Source of the DNA: Chrysaora quinquecirrha
Lineage: Eukaryota; Cnidaria; Scyphozoa; Semaeostomeae; Pelagiidae
Assembly: GCA_014526335.1 (NCBI GenBank)
Contig: JACTAT010000105.1
Coordinates: forward strand, 1 to 64,000
Length of the DNA stretch: 64,000 nucleotides
Reading direction: 5' to 3'
The translations under genes and the position numbers were made by a program. Every line of letters starts with the position of its first letter. Position 1 is the first letter of the stretch. Below the pieces are notes generated by a model. That model was not told where the DNA came from, did no database searches, and saw nothing but the letters and a program-made list of their open reading frames with translations. This document shows positions 19,101 to 29,900 of this stretch, piece after piece.

Positions 19101-22047
19101 AACGCAATGTGTTGCGTCTCCTATTGAAAAAACCGGCTACACGCTGCGACATTACTGGCGACAAGCAAAAACATGGCACGAAAATTCGACCAAAGCAATG
19201 TTCTGCCACCGTATTTCCCAAGGTCGCAGAACATTGTGTTCGAAACTCTATCACCTGGCTACACGTGCGACTCTTAATTTTTCAAGTCGCGGCGACATTT
19301 TTTAACATTTCTGTCGCCATTTTAAGCAAATGTCACACGTATAATGTAGCCACGGCTTTACTTTTGGTCTTTTAAAAACACATTTGATTTGCAATATTGT
19401 CTTTCATCAGGCTGATCTATTTTGACTTATTACCCTACTGTCAGGGCCGCAACTCAGCTTAACAAAATATGCAACTGAAAATGTTCGAATGGAACGTAAT
19501 GATAGGGCGTTATTACCCGGTAACGCCTGCTCATTACGTTAAAATTTTAGGTTTGTTAGGTTTGGATAGCAGCATCAAATGGCTTCGTTGTACGTGTAAT
19601 GGCTTCAAACATGACTTTCGTACTCATCAGGGTTCATGACCATTCCCTGTCCAAAGGGTAATAAAAACCATATAGTAACTGCTTCCTTCGGGCAATACCG
19701 AAAGCAACCTTACCCTATGGTCAGGGCATCAACTGTGTTATGCAATCTGATTGGCTGAAAACGTTTGAATGCTACGTAATAATGGGGCATTATTATCCGT
19801 TAATGCCCGCTTTTTACGTCAACGTGCAAAATTTTTAGATTTAGAACGCAGCACCAAATGGTTTCGTTTTAATGGCTTCAAATACGATTCTAGGTTAATC
19901 GCTAATGGTCCTGACCATGTCCTTTCCATGGGGCAATAAGCGCAAGCTCAGTTTTTTATTGACAGCTTCGGGTTAATATTTTCTGTTATTACCCACGGAA
20001 ACAGTTATTATAGGCTTAAAATCAAATGAAAAAACGACGCTGCTAATAATCAAAGAATTACGGCAAAGCGAAGTGTAATGATACTTCGTATAGCAATGCG
20101 AAGAAGACTTGAGATGTCAATGTTTGAAATGCTATTTTTCTCTTTGCAGTGATTGGTTTTTTGATCTACCATCAGTCAAACGAAGAGAAACATGAGTTTA
20201 GATCTGACCCAAAGAATGCAGTGAACAAAGGTAAACAATAACAGTTGATGAAGTAGAGAAAGAATTCGATAATAGATCAGTACATAATAGATCAATACAT
20301 ATGCTTAAATATTAATAAACCATACATGATATAAATGACATACCATAAATAAATGACAATTTTATTCATAAAATGTAGAAATTTTTTCACCCATTGGTTT
20401 CCATTAAGCACAACTTGGTTGGAAATGCGGTAGCAAATGCATTAGAAATTATTCGAAAACTAAAGTGCATATAAAAATTTTTTGCGCGGTTTCCTTTTCC
20501 TCAATTTTGAAGATGGAAGAAGATATCATGTTGAAAAATTTAATTTTTCTAATAATATTGTTGATTATGTGATACACTCTTTTTTTATAAGAATACTATA
20601 AATTTTGTCCAGCCTCAATATTCTTAAGAAATATTCGTTCTGAGCCTGAATATATTCTTAAAGCATTTTTATTTTTCAAACCTGATATGGTTTCAGGGGA
20701 ACATAGTTGAAAGAAAAATCATCTCATTACGAGAAAATGGTCAAGCGAAAGAAAAATTTATCTATTATAACAATGAGAATGTTGTTAACAATCATGAAGT
20801 TTCATTCTAAAATTGCAAAACAGGGATCTGCTGAAAAATGAGACACAAATATGGGAGTTGAGGCTGAGCAGTATTCTTACAATATTCTTAAAAATAGGAT
20901 GATTCTGAGCCTGAATGTTCTAAAAACAATATTCTTATAAATAAAAGAGTGTGTGCATTAGAATTTAAATTTTTGCTTTGATTTTTTTCTCCCCCGAAAC
21001 CCTGTAAAAATTACACTTCAACATCACGTTTCCTCTCCCGCCCTTCGTTCGCGCTCCTTCCATTACCCAATTGCTCTTAGTAATACGTTATTGTTTCTGC
21101 CCTAGGCATTAAAGTTATTTTCACATCAGATGGTAGAAACTTGTTGGCAGATGGCTGGTGGGGCAGATTGAGACATCCTAACTATCTTGGAGATATCCTT
21201 ATTGCTGTATCTTGGGGTATACCATCATGTGAGTAATTGTTTTAGGTAATTAAAACCTTACCCTGATCCTACCGTAACCCTCGAGGAGCATTTCAATCCC
21301 TGAAAAGTCGTACGAGATTCCCGTTTAAAAGCAAAATGATTTTAAGAGGCTTCTTCAAAAACAATAGGAATCCCATCAAAAGGTGTACGAGATTCCTCAA
21401 CCTCATCCCCGGGCTCTAAATCGAATTTCCTCGAATCTCAACCGTCAAATCAATTTGGACCCTGGTAGCAGCCTGAAGCATCTGCCAAAATACTGGCAAT
21501 TTTGGCCTAGGCATCAAAACAAGATGTAGATTCCGAAAGCAGATGTTCTTAGAAAGAATTTCATTGATAACAATCAGGCAAGATAAAATACCCTGGGGAT
21601 CGTCAGACGAAAAAGGCTTTTAAGTATGTCCAAAAATGTTTCCGCTGTTACTTGCAATATTGAAATACCTTATTCCATAAAAATTTCTTGAAGGTAAAAA
21701 ATCTAGAGAATTTTTTCAAACATCTATGTGCCCTGGAGTCTTGTGTCCAGAAAGGCGTTTTCAGCGCCTTAGGGCATGACCATAGAAATATTTTTCCCCA
21801 AAGCCCTCTGAGAGCTTATTGCGAACACAATGCTGCCCCTGGACGGCTCTGATAGTGGATAATGAAAACGTGTTATTTTTTAGGTTCCTATGGTCATATC
21901 ATTCCATGGATCTATCCGATATTCCTTATTGCGTTGCTCGTATATCGTGCCGTTGAAGACGAAGCTTATTGCTCGAAAAGATATGGACTCAGTTGGCAGG
22001 AGTACAAGAAACGTGCAAAGTACGTCATCTTTCCTTATGTATATTAA
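10105..22047 (+). CDS. LBR: lamin B receptor (Tudor domain plus C14-sterol-reductase-like domain)
   Basis: Eleven exons join in frame into 631 residues: 10105-10278, 10902-11120, 12210-12635, 13586-13640, 14813-15076, 16406-16506, 16916-17035, 18206-18374, 20150-20230, 21106-21228 and 21884-22047. Human LBR has 615. Residues 1-58 form a Tudor domain (WPGSQLYYPGKILDFD). Residues 59-131 are RS-rich, the kind of linker that binds chromatin and is phosphorylated in vertebrate LBR. The first membrane span is about 206-227, and the rest is a multi-span ERG4/ERG24-type domain with YRING, VLNPRLWKIDFK and GWWGRLRHPNYLGD. Asn562 and Arg599 match human N547 and R583, whose mutation kills reductase activity (recalled). 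LBR sits in the inner nuclear membrane, tethers lamina and chromatin and, in vertebrates, reduces the C14 double bond of sterol precursors. The family block GDLVWVPF is here replaced by ITMSLFPL, so catalysis is doubtful. The start of exon 5 is the least certain boundary. Confidence 0.93.
11288..11722. mobile_element. MITE, AAGAGG(C/T)CTGG family, copy 2
   Basis: The left end AAAGAGGTCTGGGTTGGTGC and the inverted right end (CCAGACCT, preceded by CCAGAAAAATGTTGC) match the element at 2954-3381 in ends and internal order. It lies in LBR intron 2. A shorter, possibly deleted relative is at 15232-15330, with AGAGGTCTGGGTACG on the left and GGAAAAATGTCGCGCAG on the right. Confidence 0.75.
11847..12115. 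mobile_element. possible MITE, TATAAGAA-ended family
   Basis: The left end TACTC, a T run, then ATTAGAAACC and the reversed right end TTAG, a T run, then ATAAGAAACTATG form a weak inverted pair similar to the elements at 2115-2376 and 20573-20954. The match is imperfect and the interior is low-complexity, so this is a tentative call. Confidence 0.4.
12735..13125. repeat. TCTAATTAGACG-rich repeat block
   Basis: The palindromic word GTCTAATTAGAC and its halves (GTCTAAT, ATTAGACG, CGTCTAA) occur more than a dozen times in about 390 bp, in both orientations. The block sits in LBR intron 3, immediately after exon 3. It may be a foldback element, with GTCTAAAAATTAGAC at the right edge, but clear target duplications were not found. 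Confidence 0.6.
13140..13305. repeat. dispersed repeat shared with 5219-5350
   Basis: Carries the same ordered words as the copy at 5219-5350 (CTCTTATAAAGCATCTAAA, GTCTAGGTGC, CACTAGCG and so on). It abuts the TCTAATTAGACG block, so the two may belong to one composite insertion. Confidence 0.5.
13641..14812. other. LBR intron 4
   Basis: Intron between LBR exons 4 and 5. An open frame from 14695 runs into exon 5, but its first 40 residues (MCCSYTYWSILHRS and on) have no counterpart in LBR. The acceptor TTTTTAGCAG at 14812, after a pyrimidine-rich stretch, restores the expected YRING-L junction. Otherwise only AT-rich DNA was seen. Confidence 0.5.
15599..15836. repeat. foldback element related to 18618-18737
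   Basis: The left arm starts GATTCCGCAAAAAG and includes CCGTTTCTG and TTCTGGGAAAGATTTGCTAAG. The right arm, reversed, includes TTTCGCAAAAGATGG, GCTGCTTCTG and ATTAAGGATTTTCGCAGG. The same outer words (TTCCGCAAAAGATGGCTGCC) flank the foldback at 18618-18737, so these are two copies of one foldback family in LBR introns 5 and 8. Confidence 0.6.
16229..16302 (-). repeat. tRNA-like sequence, probably the head of a tRNA-derived SINE
   Basis: Read on the minus strand it has an A box TAGCTCAGTTG (16284-16294) and a B box GGTTCGAGTCC (16241-16251) at tRNA-like spacing, within about 74 nt. The acceptor and T stems do not pair cleanly and no anticodon stem is convincing. It therefore looks like a tRNA-derived element or pseudogene and not a working tRNA. 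It lies about 100 bp before LBR exon 6, antisense to the gene. Confidence 0.6.
17498..17760. mobile_element. MITE, GGCCAAACGATCAAACA family, short copy
   Basis: The ends are inverted repeats: left TCTAAGGCCCTGGCCAAAC then TATCAA, right (reversed) TCTTTAGGCAGTGACCAAAC then GATCAA. The interior contains the family words AATGTCTCGCAACATGGCC and AAACGGTCAAACATTG. At about 260 bp it is the most compact and cleanest member of the family also seen at 6301-6886 and 22232-23413. It sits in LBR intron 7. Confidence 0.75.
17960..18031. repeat. short inverted repeat with CCCTCCCCCCGACT arms
   Basis: The left arm ACCCTCCCCCCGACTCAATA and the reversed right arm CCCCCTCCCCCCGACTTAAT form a stem of about 24 bp around a roughly 23-bp loop. 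It is in LBR intron 7 and probably belongs to a miniature foldback element. Confidence 0.65.
18618..18737. repeat. foldback element with 41-bp inverted arms
   Basis: Arms 18618-18658 and 18697-18737 are inverted copies with four mismatches: both contain TTAAGG, TTTTCGAA, AATTCTGGGAATAATTTCC and TTAG when read inward. The 38-bp spacer makes a strong hairpin. Weaker homology extends outward (CCGCCGTTTCTG on the left, TTCCGCAAAAGATGGCTGCC reversed on the right), as in the copy at 15599-15836. It is in LBR intron 8. Confidence 0.8.
18909..19359. mobile_element. MITE with AAGCCGTGGCTACA ends
   Basis: The terminal inverted repeat AAGCCGTGGCTACA is exact at both ends (left at 18911; right ends 19358 and reads TGTAGCCACGGCTT). 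Subterminal copies of GGCTACACGTGCGAC and GGCTACACGCTGCGAC occur inside at several places. The 450-bp interior is open in one frame on each strand but has no transposase motif. It is in LBR intron 8. The target duplication was not resolved. Confidence 0.75.
19435..19830 (+). repeat. dispersed repeat, two units, second locus
   Basis: Units at about 19439-19538 and 19720-19819 match the pair at 277-568 (CAGGGC, then TTGGCTGAAAACG, then AACGTAAT, then AATGCCCGC). The paired arrangement at both loci suggests that the mobile unit contains both copies. It is in LBR intron 8. Confidence 0.55.
20573..20954. mobile_element. MITE, TTCTTATAA-ended family, long copy
   Basis: The left end TACACTCTTTTTTTATAAGA and the reversed right end ACACACTCTTTTATTTATAA form the terminal inverted repeat. 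The interior contains repeated words TATTCTTAAGAA and GAGCCTGAAT. It is related to the 2115-2376 element by its ends and by the internal AGGCTGA motif. It is in LBR intron 9. Confidence 0.65.
21285..21600. repeat. two dispersed repeat fragments in LBR intron 10
   Basis: The part at 21285-21435 resembles the foldback near 8413-8544 (TCGAGGAG-CATTTCA-TCC, CGAGATTCC, AAAAACAATAG, GAGATTCC). The part at 21490-21600 resembles 1145-1322 (TTTTGGCCTAGGCATCAA and CCGAAAGCAGAT). Confidence 0.5.
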
Positions 22048-22231
22048 AGACTGACGAACGAGTATTATAACGGTAATGTAATAGTTTATGGACTTTACAA
22101 ATACTATATCCAATTCAAGTTGGATAGCTAACTGAACTTGGACCTGGCCAATAGAATGATTTAATCAGTACAGTAAATTGTGTTGGGTAACCCACCTTTG
22201 TTGGACCGGCAATTCAGCGAGACCCTATGAG

Positions 22232-23413
22232 ATCAACTGGCCAAACGATCAAACACTGTTTATCAAATATTTGAAATTTGCTGATTAAGTCATGTTTGAA
22301 CATTTGGACACGTCACAACACAAAGCTTGACAAGCGGAATTTGCTTCGCAATGTTTTTGAAATAGTTCAAAAGCAGCTTTTGCTTTATGCAAACAAGAAA
22401 TATTTGACAAGCAATTTTTAGGCTCAAACATGTTGGCCAAAGATTTGAAATTTGCTTGACAAGCAAAATGTTTGACCATTTGGCCACGTCCAACAACGTT
22501 TTTTTGCTTGTGTCAAGCAAAAAACATGTTCTTGAACTTTTTCAGAAACATCAAGCCGCAAATGTTGCTTTTTTTGCTTGTCAAGCAAGGTTTGATCGTT
22601 TGGTCGCCTTTCCAACATTGTTTTTCAACATTTCTTTGAAATTAGATGATAACTGCAACAACTTCGTTCTTCAAAAATGTTGGATGAACAATGTACAGGG
22701 TATTCCGAAAAAAAGGAACCCGTCAAAGAAACCTTTGTACCAAAGTCAAAATTTAATTTTTGAGCATCAAATTTAGTACTCGTGTTTTTGAAGGAATGAG
22801 AGTTATGCAGACATCACTTTATGAAGCTTTTCTTCATGAATAACACTAGGAAGAAACAAAACTTTTGACATAGTATTTTTGTAGTCAACACAAAGAGTAG
22901 TCAAATTTGTACTTTAAAAAAACACAACTCGCCATAAGCAATTTTAAAACCATTTTGTCTGTCTAAATCAGTCATTTTCAAACCCTTGGCCTAAATTTAC
23001 CAATGGTTTGTATCCATAAACCCTTACTGTACCTTTTCGCAGCAACGGAAAATCCTGAATTGCGTGGAATCTACATACAGTTTGTGCACATCCTTTATTT
23101 ATCAATGAAATTCATTGCAACATATTTTTGTAAAGATAAAATATGAAAAAAATTATCCTTTTACTCACAAGAGTGCATAAACACAGTAAGCATTACGGTA
23201 AAATTTTATTGGCCTTGAATCTACGATTCATAAATAAAAACAATTTCTAAAGGGGGTTCCTTTTTTGGAACACCCTGTATTTCGACTTGGCCAAACGGTC
23301 AAACATTTGTTGTATAGCAAATTTCAAATATTTGACCAAGCATGTTTGAACATTTTGCTTGACATGCAACCTTCAAATGCCTGATAGATAATGTTTAATC
23401 AGTGGGCAAGGCC
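22232..23413. mobile_element. GGCCAAACGATCAAACA-family element, interrupted
   Basis: The left end ACTGGCCAAACGATCAAACA and the reversed right end (GGCCTTGCCCACTGATTAAA, then TATC, CATTTGAA) are imperfect inverted repeats. Internal family words such as AAATGTTTGACCATTTGGCC are abundant on both sides of a second element at 22696-23277. Removing that insertion leaves about 600 bp, similar to the 6301-6886 copy. It lies just downstream of the LBR stop. Confidence 0.65.
22696..23277. mobile_element. Tc1/mariner-type MITE nested in another element
   Basis: The element starts CAGGGTATTCCGAAAAAAAG and, reversed, also starts CAGGGTGTTCCAAAAAAGGA; both ends continue into GGAACCC. It is flanked by TA on both sides (22694-22695 and 23278-23279), the target of Tc1/mariner transposases. 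The 582-bp interior has no transposase frame. Its insertion splits the older element at 22232-23413. Confidence 0.88.
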
Positions 23414-23949
23414 CAAAACTGTTTATTTTGATTCATGAACTGGGAAATGATTTATGATAAAATCGTTTTGAGTGCTTTTTTTGCCGACATTTAAATTAAG
23501 CCATCGTTCTGTGAAAAGATGAATTTTATGAACCAAATCTTTTCGACCACTTTCTGTTGACATTGAATATCGTAATAGATTAGCATGTACGTATTAATCA
23601 AGCAAGCTTGTTCTTCTCAAAAAACGCATTCAGAAAATCAATTACTTATCATGTAGTGTTTTTGCTAAATTTGAGCTTTTATGTCTTCTTTTGCATTGCA
23701 AATAACTGTGATTACCCCTGTACATCTATAACATGTTGCACATATTTTAGCCTCGTATCTTTACGGTACATTATGATTGATATCTCGCATATACTCTTAA
23801 TGATTTTAAATTTGTTTTTATAACTTATGATTCTACTGTACATAGCGAAAATTTGTGTTTTTTGTCTCAAGTTCTTATTCCAACCAGGTACGCCAGGCAA
23901 GAATAATGTCAGAGTTATCAGCGTAAATTGCGTAAATTTCTCAAAGACT

Positions 23950-26900
23950 TGTCTTTTTGGCGATTTTTCGACCCAGGGTAGTTTTTTCTTCCTAATTCGC
24001 CCTAATTTGATGAAACACTGCGCTCTTTAACTCCTAGAGTCTATAGGGGTCATTCAGGGGGTTTGAGAAGACTTGGTAACTATTTTTGAAGACAAAAGGG
24101 AGTTTCCTACACCTCAGATTTTGGCCAATTTTTGCCCGATTAGTAAGGCTATAGACTTGCCTTTTTGAAGATTTTTCGAAGATAGAAGTTTCTCTCTAAT
24201 TGGACCAAATTTATTGGAAGAAATACTTTATTTACCTGCTAGGACTTTTCTGGGAGGGTTTGGTAATATTTGTGAAGAAAAAAGGGAATTTCCAAAACCC
24301 CATGACTTGGGCGATTTTTGCCCATTTGGAAAGGCTATAGGCGATTTTCCGAGTGCAACTGTCATTGCGAATTCGAGCCCATTTAATCTTTTATCTACCC
24401 CCTCGAGCTCATTCAGGAGGTTTTGGGAGGAATTCGTAACTATTTTTGTAGAAAAAAGGGAGTTTCCAAAACTCTAATTTTCGCCCATTTTTGGCCATTT
24501 AGTAAGGCCATAGACTTGCCTTTTTTGCTATTTTTCGAAAATTATTTTCTCTTCCTAATTCGACTCATATTGATTGAAAAATACTTTATTTGCCCCCCTG
24601 GAGGCTATTCAGGGAATATTTTTTAAGATTTGGGAGCTATTTTTGGAGAAAAAAGGGGGTTACCAAAAGACCTGATATTGGCCTATTTTTGGCCATTTAG
24701 CAAGGCTATAGACTTGCCTTTTTTGCTATTTTTCGAGGATTATTTACTCTCCCTAATTCGACTCATATTGACAGAAAAATACATTATTTGCCCCCCAGAA
24801 GCTATTCAGGCGGAAAAGGGTAAGATTTGGCAACTTTTATTAGAGAAAAAGGGGACTTTCCAAAACACCTGATTTTGGCTTATTTTAGGCCATTTAGCAA
24901 GGCTATAGACTTGCCTTTTTTGCTATTTTTGGAAAATTATTTTTTCTCCCTTATTCGACTCGTATTGACAGAAAAATACTTTTTTGTCCCCCTGGAGGCT
25001 ATTCAGGGGATATTTTCTAAGATTTGGTAACTATTTTTGGAGAAAAAAGGGGGTTTCCAAACACCTGATTTTCGCCCATTTTTGGCCATTTTGCAAGGCT
25101 ATAGACTTGCCTTTTTTGCTATTTTTCGAGGATTATTTTCTCTCCCTTATTCGACTCTTATTGATAGAATAATATATTATTTGCCCCCTCGAGGCGCTTC
25201 AGGGGGTATTGGGTATGATTTGCCTTTTTTGCTATTTTTCGAGGATTATTTTCTCTCCCTATTTCGACATATTGATAGAAAAATATATTATTTGCCCCTT
25301 AAAGGCTATTCAGGGGGTATTGGGTTTGATTTGGTAAGTTTTTTCGAGAAAAAGGGGACTTTCCAAAACTCCGATTTTTCCTATTTTTGGCCATTTAGCA
25401 AGGCAATAGACTTGCCTTTTTTGCTATTTTTCGAGGATTATTTTCTTTCCCTATTTCGACTCATATTGATGGAAAAATACTTTATTTGCCCCCTAGACGC
25501 TATTCAGAGGGGTATTTGGTAAGATCTCGTATCTGTTTTTTCAGAAAAAATGGAGTTTCCAAAACTCTGATTTTTGCCTATTTTTGGCCATTTTTGCTAT
25601 TTTTCGAGTATTTTCTCTACCTACTTTGACTCATATTGATGGAAAAATACTTTATTTGCCCCCTAGACGCTATTAAGGGGGGTATTTGGTAAGATCTCGT
25701 ATTTGTTTTTTCAGAAAAAATGGAGTTTCCAAAACTCTGATTTTGGCCTATTTTCGGCCATGTAGCAAGGCTACAGACTTGCCTTTTTTGCTATTTTTCG
25801 AGGATGATTTTCTCTCCCTATTTCGACTCATATTGATAGAAAAATATATTATTTGCCCCTTAAAGGCTATTCAGGGGGTATTGGGTATGATTTGGTAACT
25901 TTTCTCGAGAAAGAGGGGACTTTCCAAAACTCCGATTTTTCCGATTTTTGGCCATTTAGCAAGGCTATAGACTTGCCATTTTTGCTATTTTTCGAGGATT
26001 ACTTTCTCTCCCTAATTCGACTCATGTTGATAGGAAAATACAGTACTTGCCTCCTAGAGGCTATTTACGGGTAATAGGGTAAGATTTGGTACTTTTTTTT
26101 CGAGAAATAGGGGACTTTCCAAAACACCTCATTTTGGCCTATTTTTGGCCATTTAGCAAGGCTATAGACTTGCCCTTTTTGCTATTTTTCGAGCATTATT
26201 TTTTCTCCCTTATTCGACTCACATTGATAGAAAATACTTTATTTGCCACCTGCAGGCTATTCAGGGAATATTTTTTAAGATTTGGTAGCTATTTTTGGAG
26301 AAAAAAGAGGTTTCCAAACACCTGATTTTAGCCTATTTTTGGCCATTTAGCAAAGCCATAGACTTGCCTTTTTTGCTATTTTTCGAGAATTATTTTCTCT
26401 CCCTAATTCGACTTATATTGATAGAAAAATACATTATTTGTACCCCAGAAGCTATTCAGGTGGAAAAGGGTAAGATTTGGTATCTTTCATTAGCGAAAAA
26501 GGGGACTTTCCAAAACATCTGATTTTGGCCTAATTTTGGCCATTTAGCAAGGCTAAAGACTTGCCTTTTTTGCTATTTTTGGAGAATTATTTTTTCTCCC
26601 TTATTCGACTCATATTGATAGAATAATACTTTATTTGCCCCCCCTGGAGGCTATTCAGGGGATATTTTCTAAGATTTGGTAATTATTATTGGAGAAAAAT
26701 GGGGAATTTCCAAAGCTCCGATTTTTCCTATTTTGGCCATTAAGCAAGGCTATAGACTTCCCTTTTTTGCTATTTTTCGAGGATTACTTTCTCTCCGTAT
26801 TTCGACTCATATTTGGAGAAAAAAGGGGGTTCCCAAACACCTGTTTTTAGCCTATTTTTGGCCATTTAGCAAAGCCATAGACTTGCCTTTTTTGCTATTT

Positions 26901-29900
26901 TTCGAGAATTATTTTCTATCCCTACTTCGACTCATAATGATAGAAAAATACTTTATTTGCCCCCCTGGAGGCTTTGCAGGGGATATTTTGTAAGATTTAG
27001 TAACTATTTTTGGAGAAAAAGGGGGTTTCCAAAACACTTTATTTTAGCCTATTTTTGCCATTTAGCAAAGCCATAGACTTGCCTTTTTGCTATTTTTCGA
27101 GAATTATTTTCTCTCCCTAATTCGACTCATATTGATAGAAAATACATTATTTGCACCCCAGAGGTTATTCAGGTGGAAAAGAGTAAGTTTTGGTAACTTT
27201 TATTAGAGAAAAAGGGGACTTTCCAAAACACCTGATTTTGGCCTATTTTTGGCCATTTAGCGATGCTAAAGACTTGCCTTTTTTGCTATTTTTCGAGAAT
27301 TATTTTTTCTCCCTTATTCGACTCATATTGATAGAAAAATACTTTATTTGCCCCCCTGGAGGCTATTCAGGGGATATTTTCTCAGTTTTGGTAATTGTTT
27401 TTGGAGAAAAAAGGGGACTTTCCAAAACTCCGATTTTTCCCATTTTTGGCCATTTAGCAAGGCTATAGACCTCCCATTTTTGCTATTTTTCGAAGATTTT
27501 TTTTTCTTCTCCCTATTTCGACTCATATTGATAGAAAAATATATTATTTGCCCCTTAAGGGCTATTCAGGGGGTATTGGGTATGATTTGGTAACTTTTTT
27601 CTAGAAAAAGGGGACTTTCCAAAACTCCAATTTTTCCTATTTTTGGCGATTTAGCAAGGCTATAGACTTGCCTTTTTTGCTATTTTTCGAGAATTATTTT
27701 CTCTCCCTAATTCGACTCACATCGATAGAAAAACACTTTATTTGCCCCTTAGACGCTATTCAGGGGGGGTATTTGGTAAGATCTCGTAACTGTTTTTTCA
27801 GAAAAAATGGAGTTTCCAAAACTCTGATTTTGGCCTATTTTCGGCCATGTAGCAAGGCTACAGACTTGCCTTTTTTGCTATTTTTCGAGGATGATTTTCT
27901 CTCCCTATTTCGACTCATATTGATAGAAAATTATATTATTTGCCCCTTAAAGGCTATTCAGGGGGCATTGGGTATGATTTGGTAACTTTTTTCGAGAAAG
28001 AGGGGACTTTCCAAAACTCCGATTTTTCCTATTTTTGGCCATTTAGCAAGGCTATAGACTTTCCATTTTTGCTATTTTTCGAGGATTACTTTCTCTCCCT
28101 AATTCGACTCATGTTGATAGGAAAATACGGTATTTGCCTCCTAGAGGCTATTTAGGGGTAATAGGGTATGATTTGGTAACTTTTTTCGAGAAAGAGGGGA
28201 CTTTCCAAAACTCCGATTTTTCCTATTTTTGGCCATTTAGCAAGGCTATAGACTTGCCATTTTTGCTATTTTTCGAGAATTATTTTCTCTCCCTAATTCT
28301 ACTCACATCGATAGAAAAACACTTTATTTGCCCCTTAGACGCTATTCAGGGGGGTATTTGGTAAGATCTCGTAACTGTTTTTTCAGAAAAAATGGAGTTT
28401 CCAAAACTCTGATTTTGGCCTATTTTTGCCCATTTAGCAAGGCTACAGACATGCCTTTTTGCTATTTTTCGAGGATTATTTCTCTCCCTTATTCGACTCG
28501 TATTGACAGAAAAATACTTTTTTGTCCCCCTGGAGGCTGTTCAGGGGATATTTTCTAAGATTTGGTAACTTTTTTCGAGAAAAAGGGGACTTTCCAAAAC
28601 TCCGATTTTTCCTAATTTCGGCAATTTAGCAAGGCAATAGACTTGCCTTTTTTGCTATTTTTCGAGGATCATTTTCTCTCCCTATTTCGAGTCATATTGA
28701 TAGAAAAATATATTATTTACCCCCTCAAGGCGCTTCAGGGGGTATTGGGTATGATTTGCCTTTTTTGCTATTTTTCGAGGATTATTTTCTCTCCATATTT
28801 CGACTCATATTGATAGAATAATATATTATTTGCCCCTTAAAGGCTATTCAGAGGGTATTGGGTATGATTTGGTAACTTTTTTCGAGAAAAAGGGGACTTT
28901 CCAAAGCTCCGATTTTTCCTATTTTCGGCCACTTAGCAAGGCAATAGACTTGCCTTTTTGCTATTTTTCGAGGATTATTTTGTCGCCATGTTTCGACTCA
29001 TATTGATAGAAAAATATATTATTTGCCCCTTAAAGGCTATTCAGGGGGTATTGGGTATGATTTGGTAACTTTTTTCGAGAAAGAGGGGACTTTCCAAAAC
29101 TCCGATTTTTCCTATTTTTGGCCATTTAGCAGGGCTATAGACTTGCCATTTTTGCTATTTTTCGAGGATCATTTTTTCTCCCTTATTCGACTCATATTAA
29201 TAGAAAATACTTTATTTGCCACCTGCAGGCTATTCAGGGAATATTTTTTAAGATTTGGTAGCCATTTTTGGAGAAAAAAGGGGTTTCCAAACACATGATT
29301 TTAGCCTATTTTTGGCCATTTAGCAAAGCCATAGACTTGCCTTTTTTGCTATTTTTCGAGAATTATTTTCTCTCCCTAATTCGACTTATATTGATAGAAA
29401 AATACATTATTTTTACCCCAGAAGCTATTCAGGTTGAAAAGGGTAAGATTTGCTATCTTTTATTAGCGAAAAAGGGGAATTTCCAAAACATCTGATTTTG
29501 GCCTAATTTTGGCCATTTAGCAAGGCTAAAGACTTGCCTTTTTTGCTATTTTTGGAGAATTATTTTTTCTCCCTTATTCGACTCATATTGATAGAATAAT
29601 ACTTTATTTGCCCCCCTGGAGGCTATTCAGGGGATATTTTCTAAGATTTGGTAATTATTTTTGGAGAAAAATGGGGAATTTCCAAAGCTCCGATTTTTCC
29701 TATTTTTGGCCATTAAGCAAGGCTATAGACTTCCCCTTTTTGCTATTTTTCGAGGATTACTTTCTCTCCGTATTTCAACTCATATTTGGAGAAGAAAGGG
29801 GGTTCCCAAACACCTGTTTTTAGCCTATTTTTGGCCATTTAGCAAAGCCATTGACTTGCCTTTTTTGCTCTTTTTCGAGAATTATTTTCTCTCCCTAATT

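Noticed and set aside
18898..19375. Overlapping 118- and 149-residue ORFs on both strands
   Set aside because: Both lie within the AAGCCGTGGCTACA MITE and show no transposase motifs.
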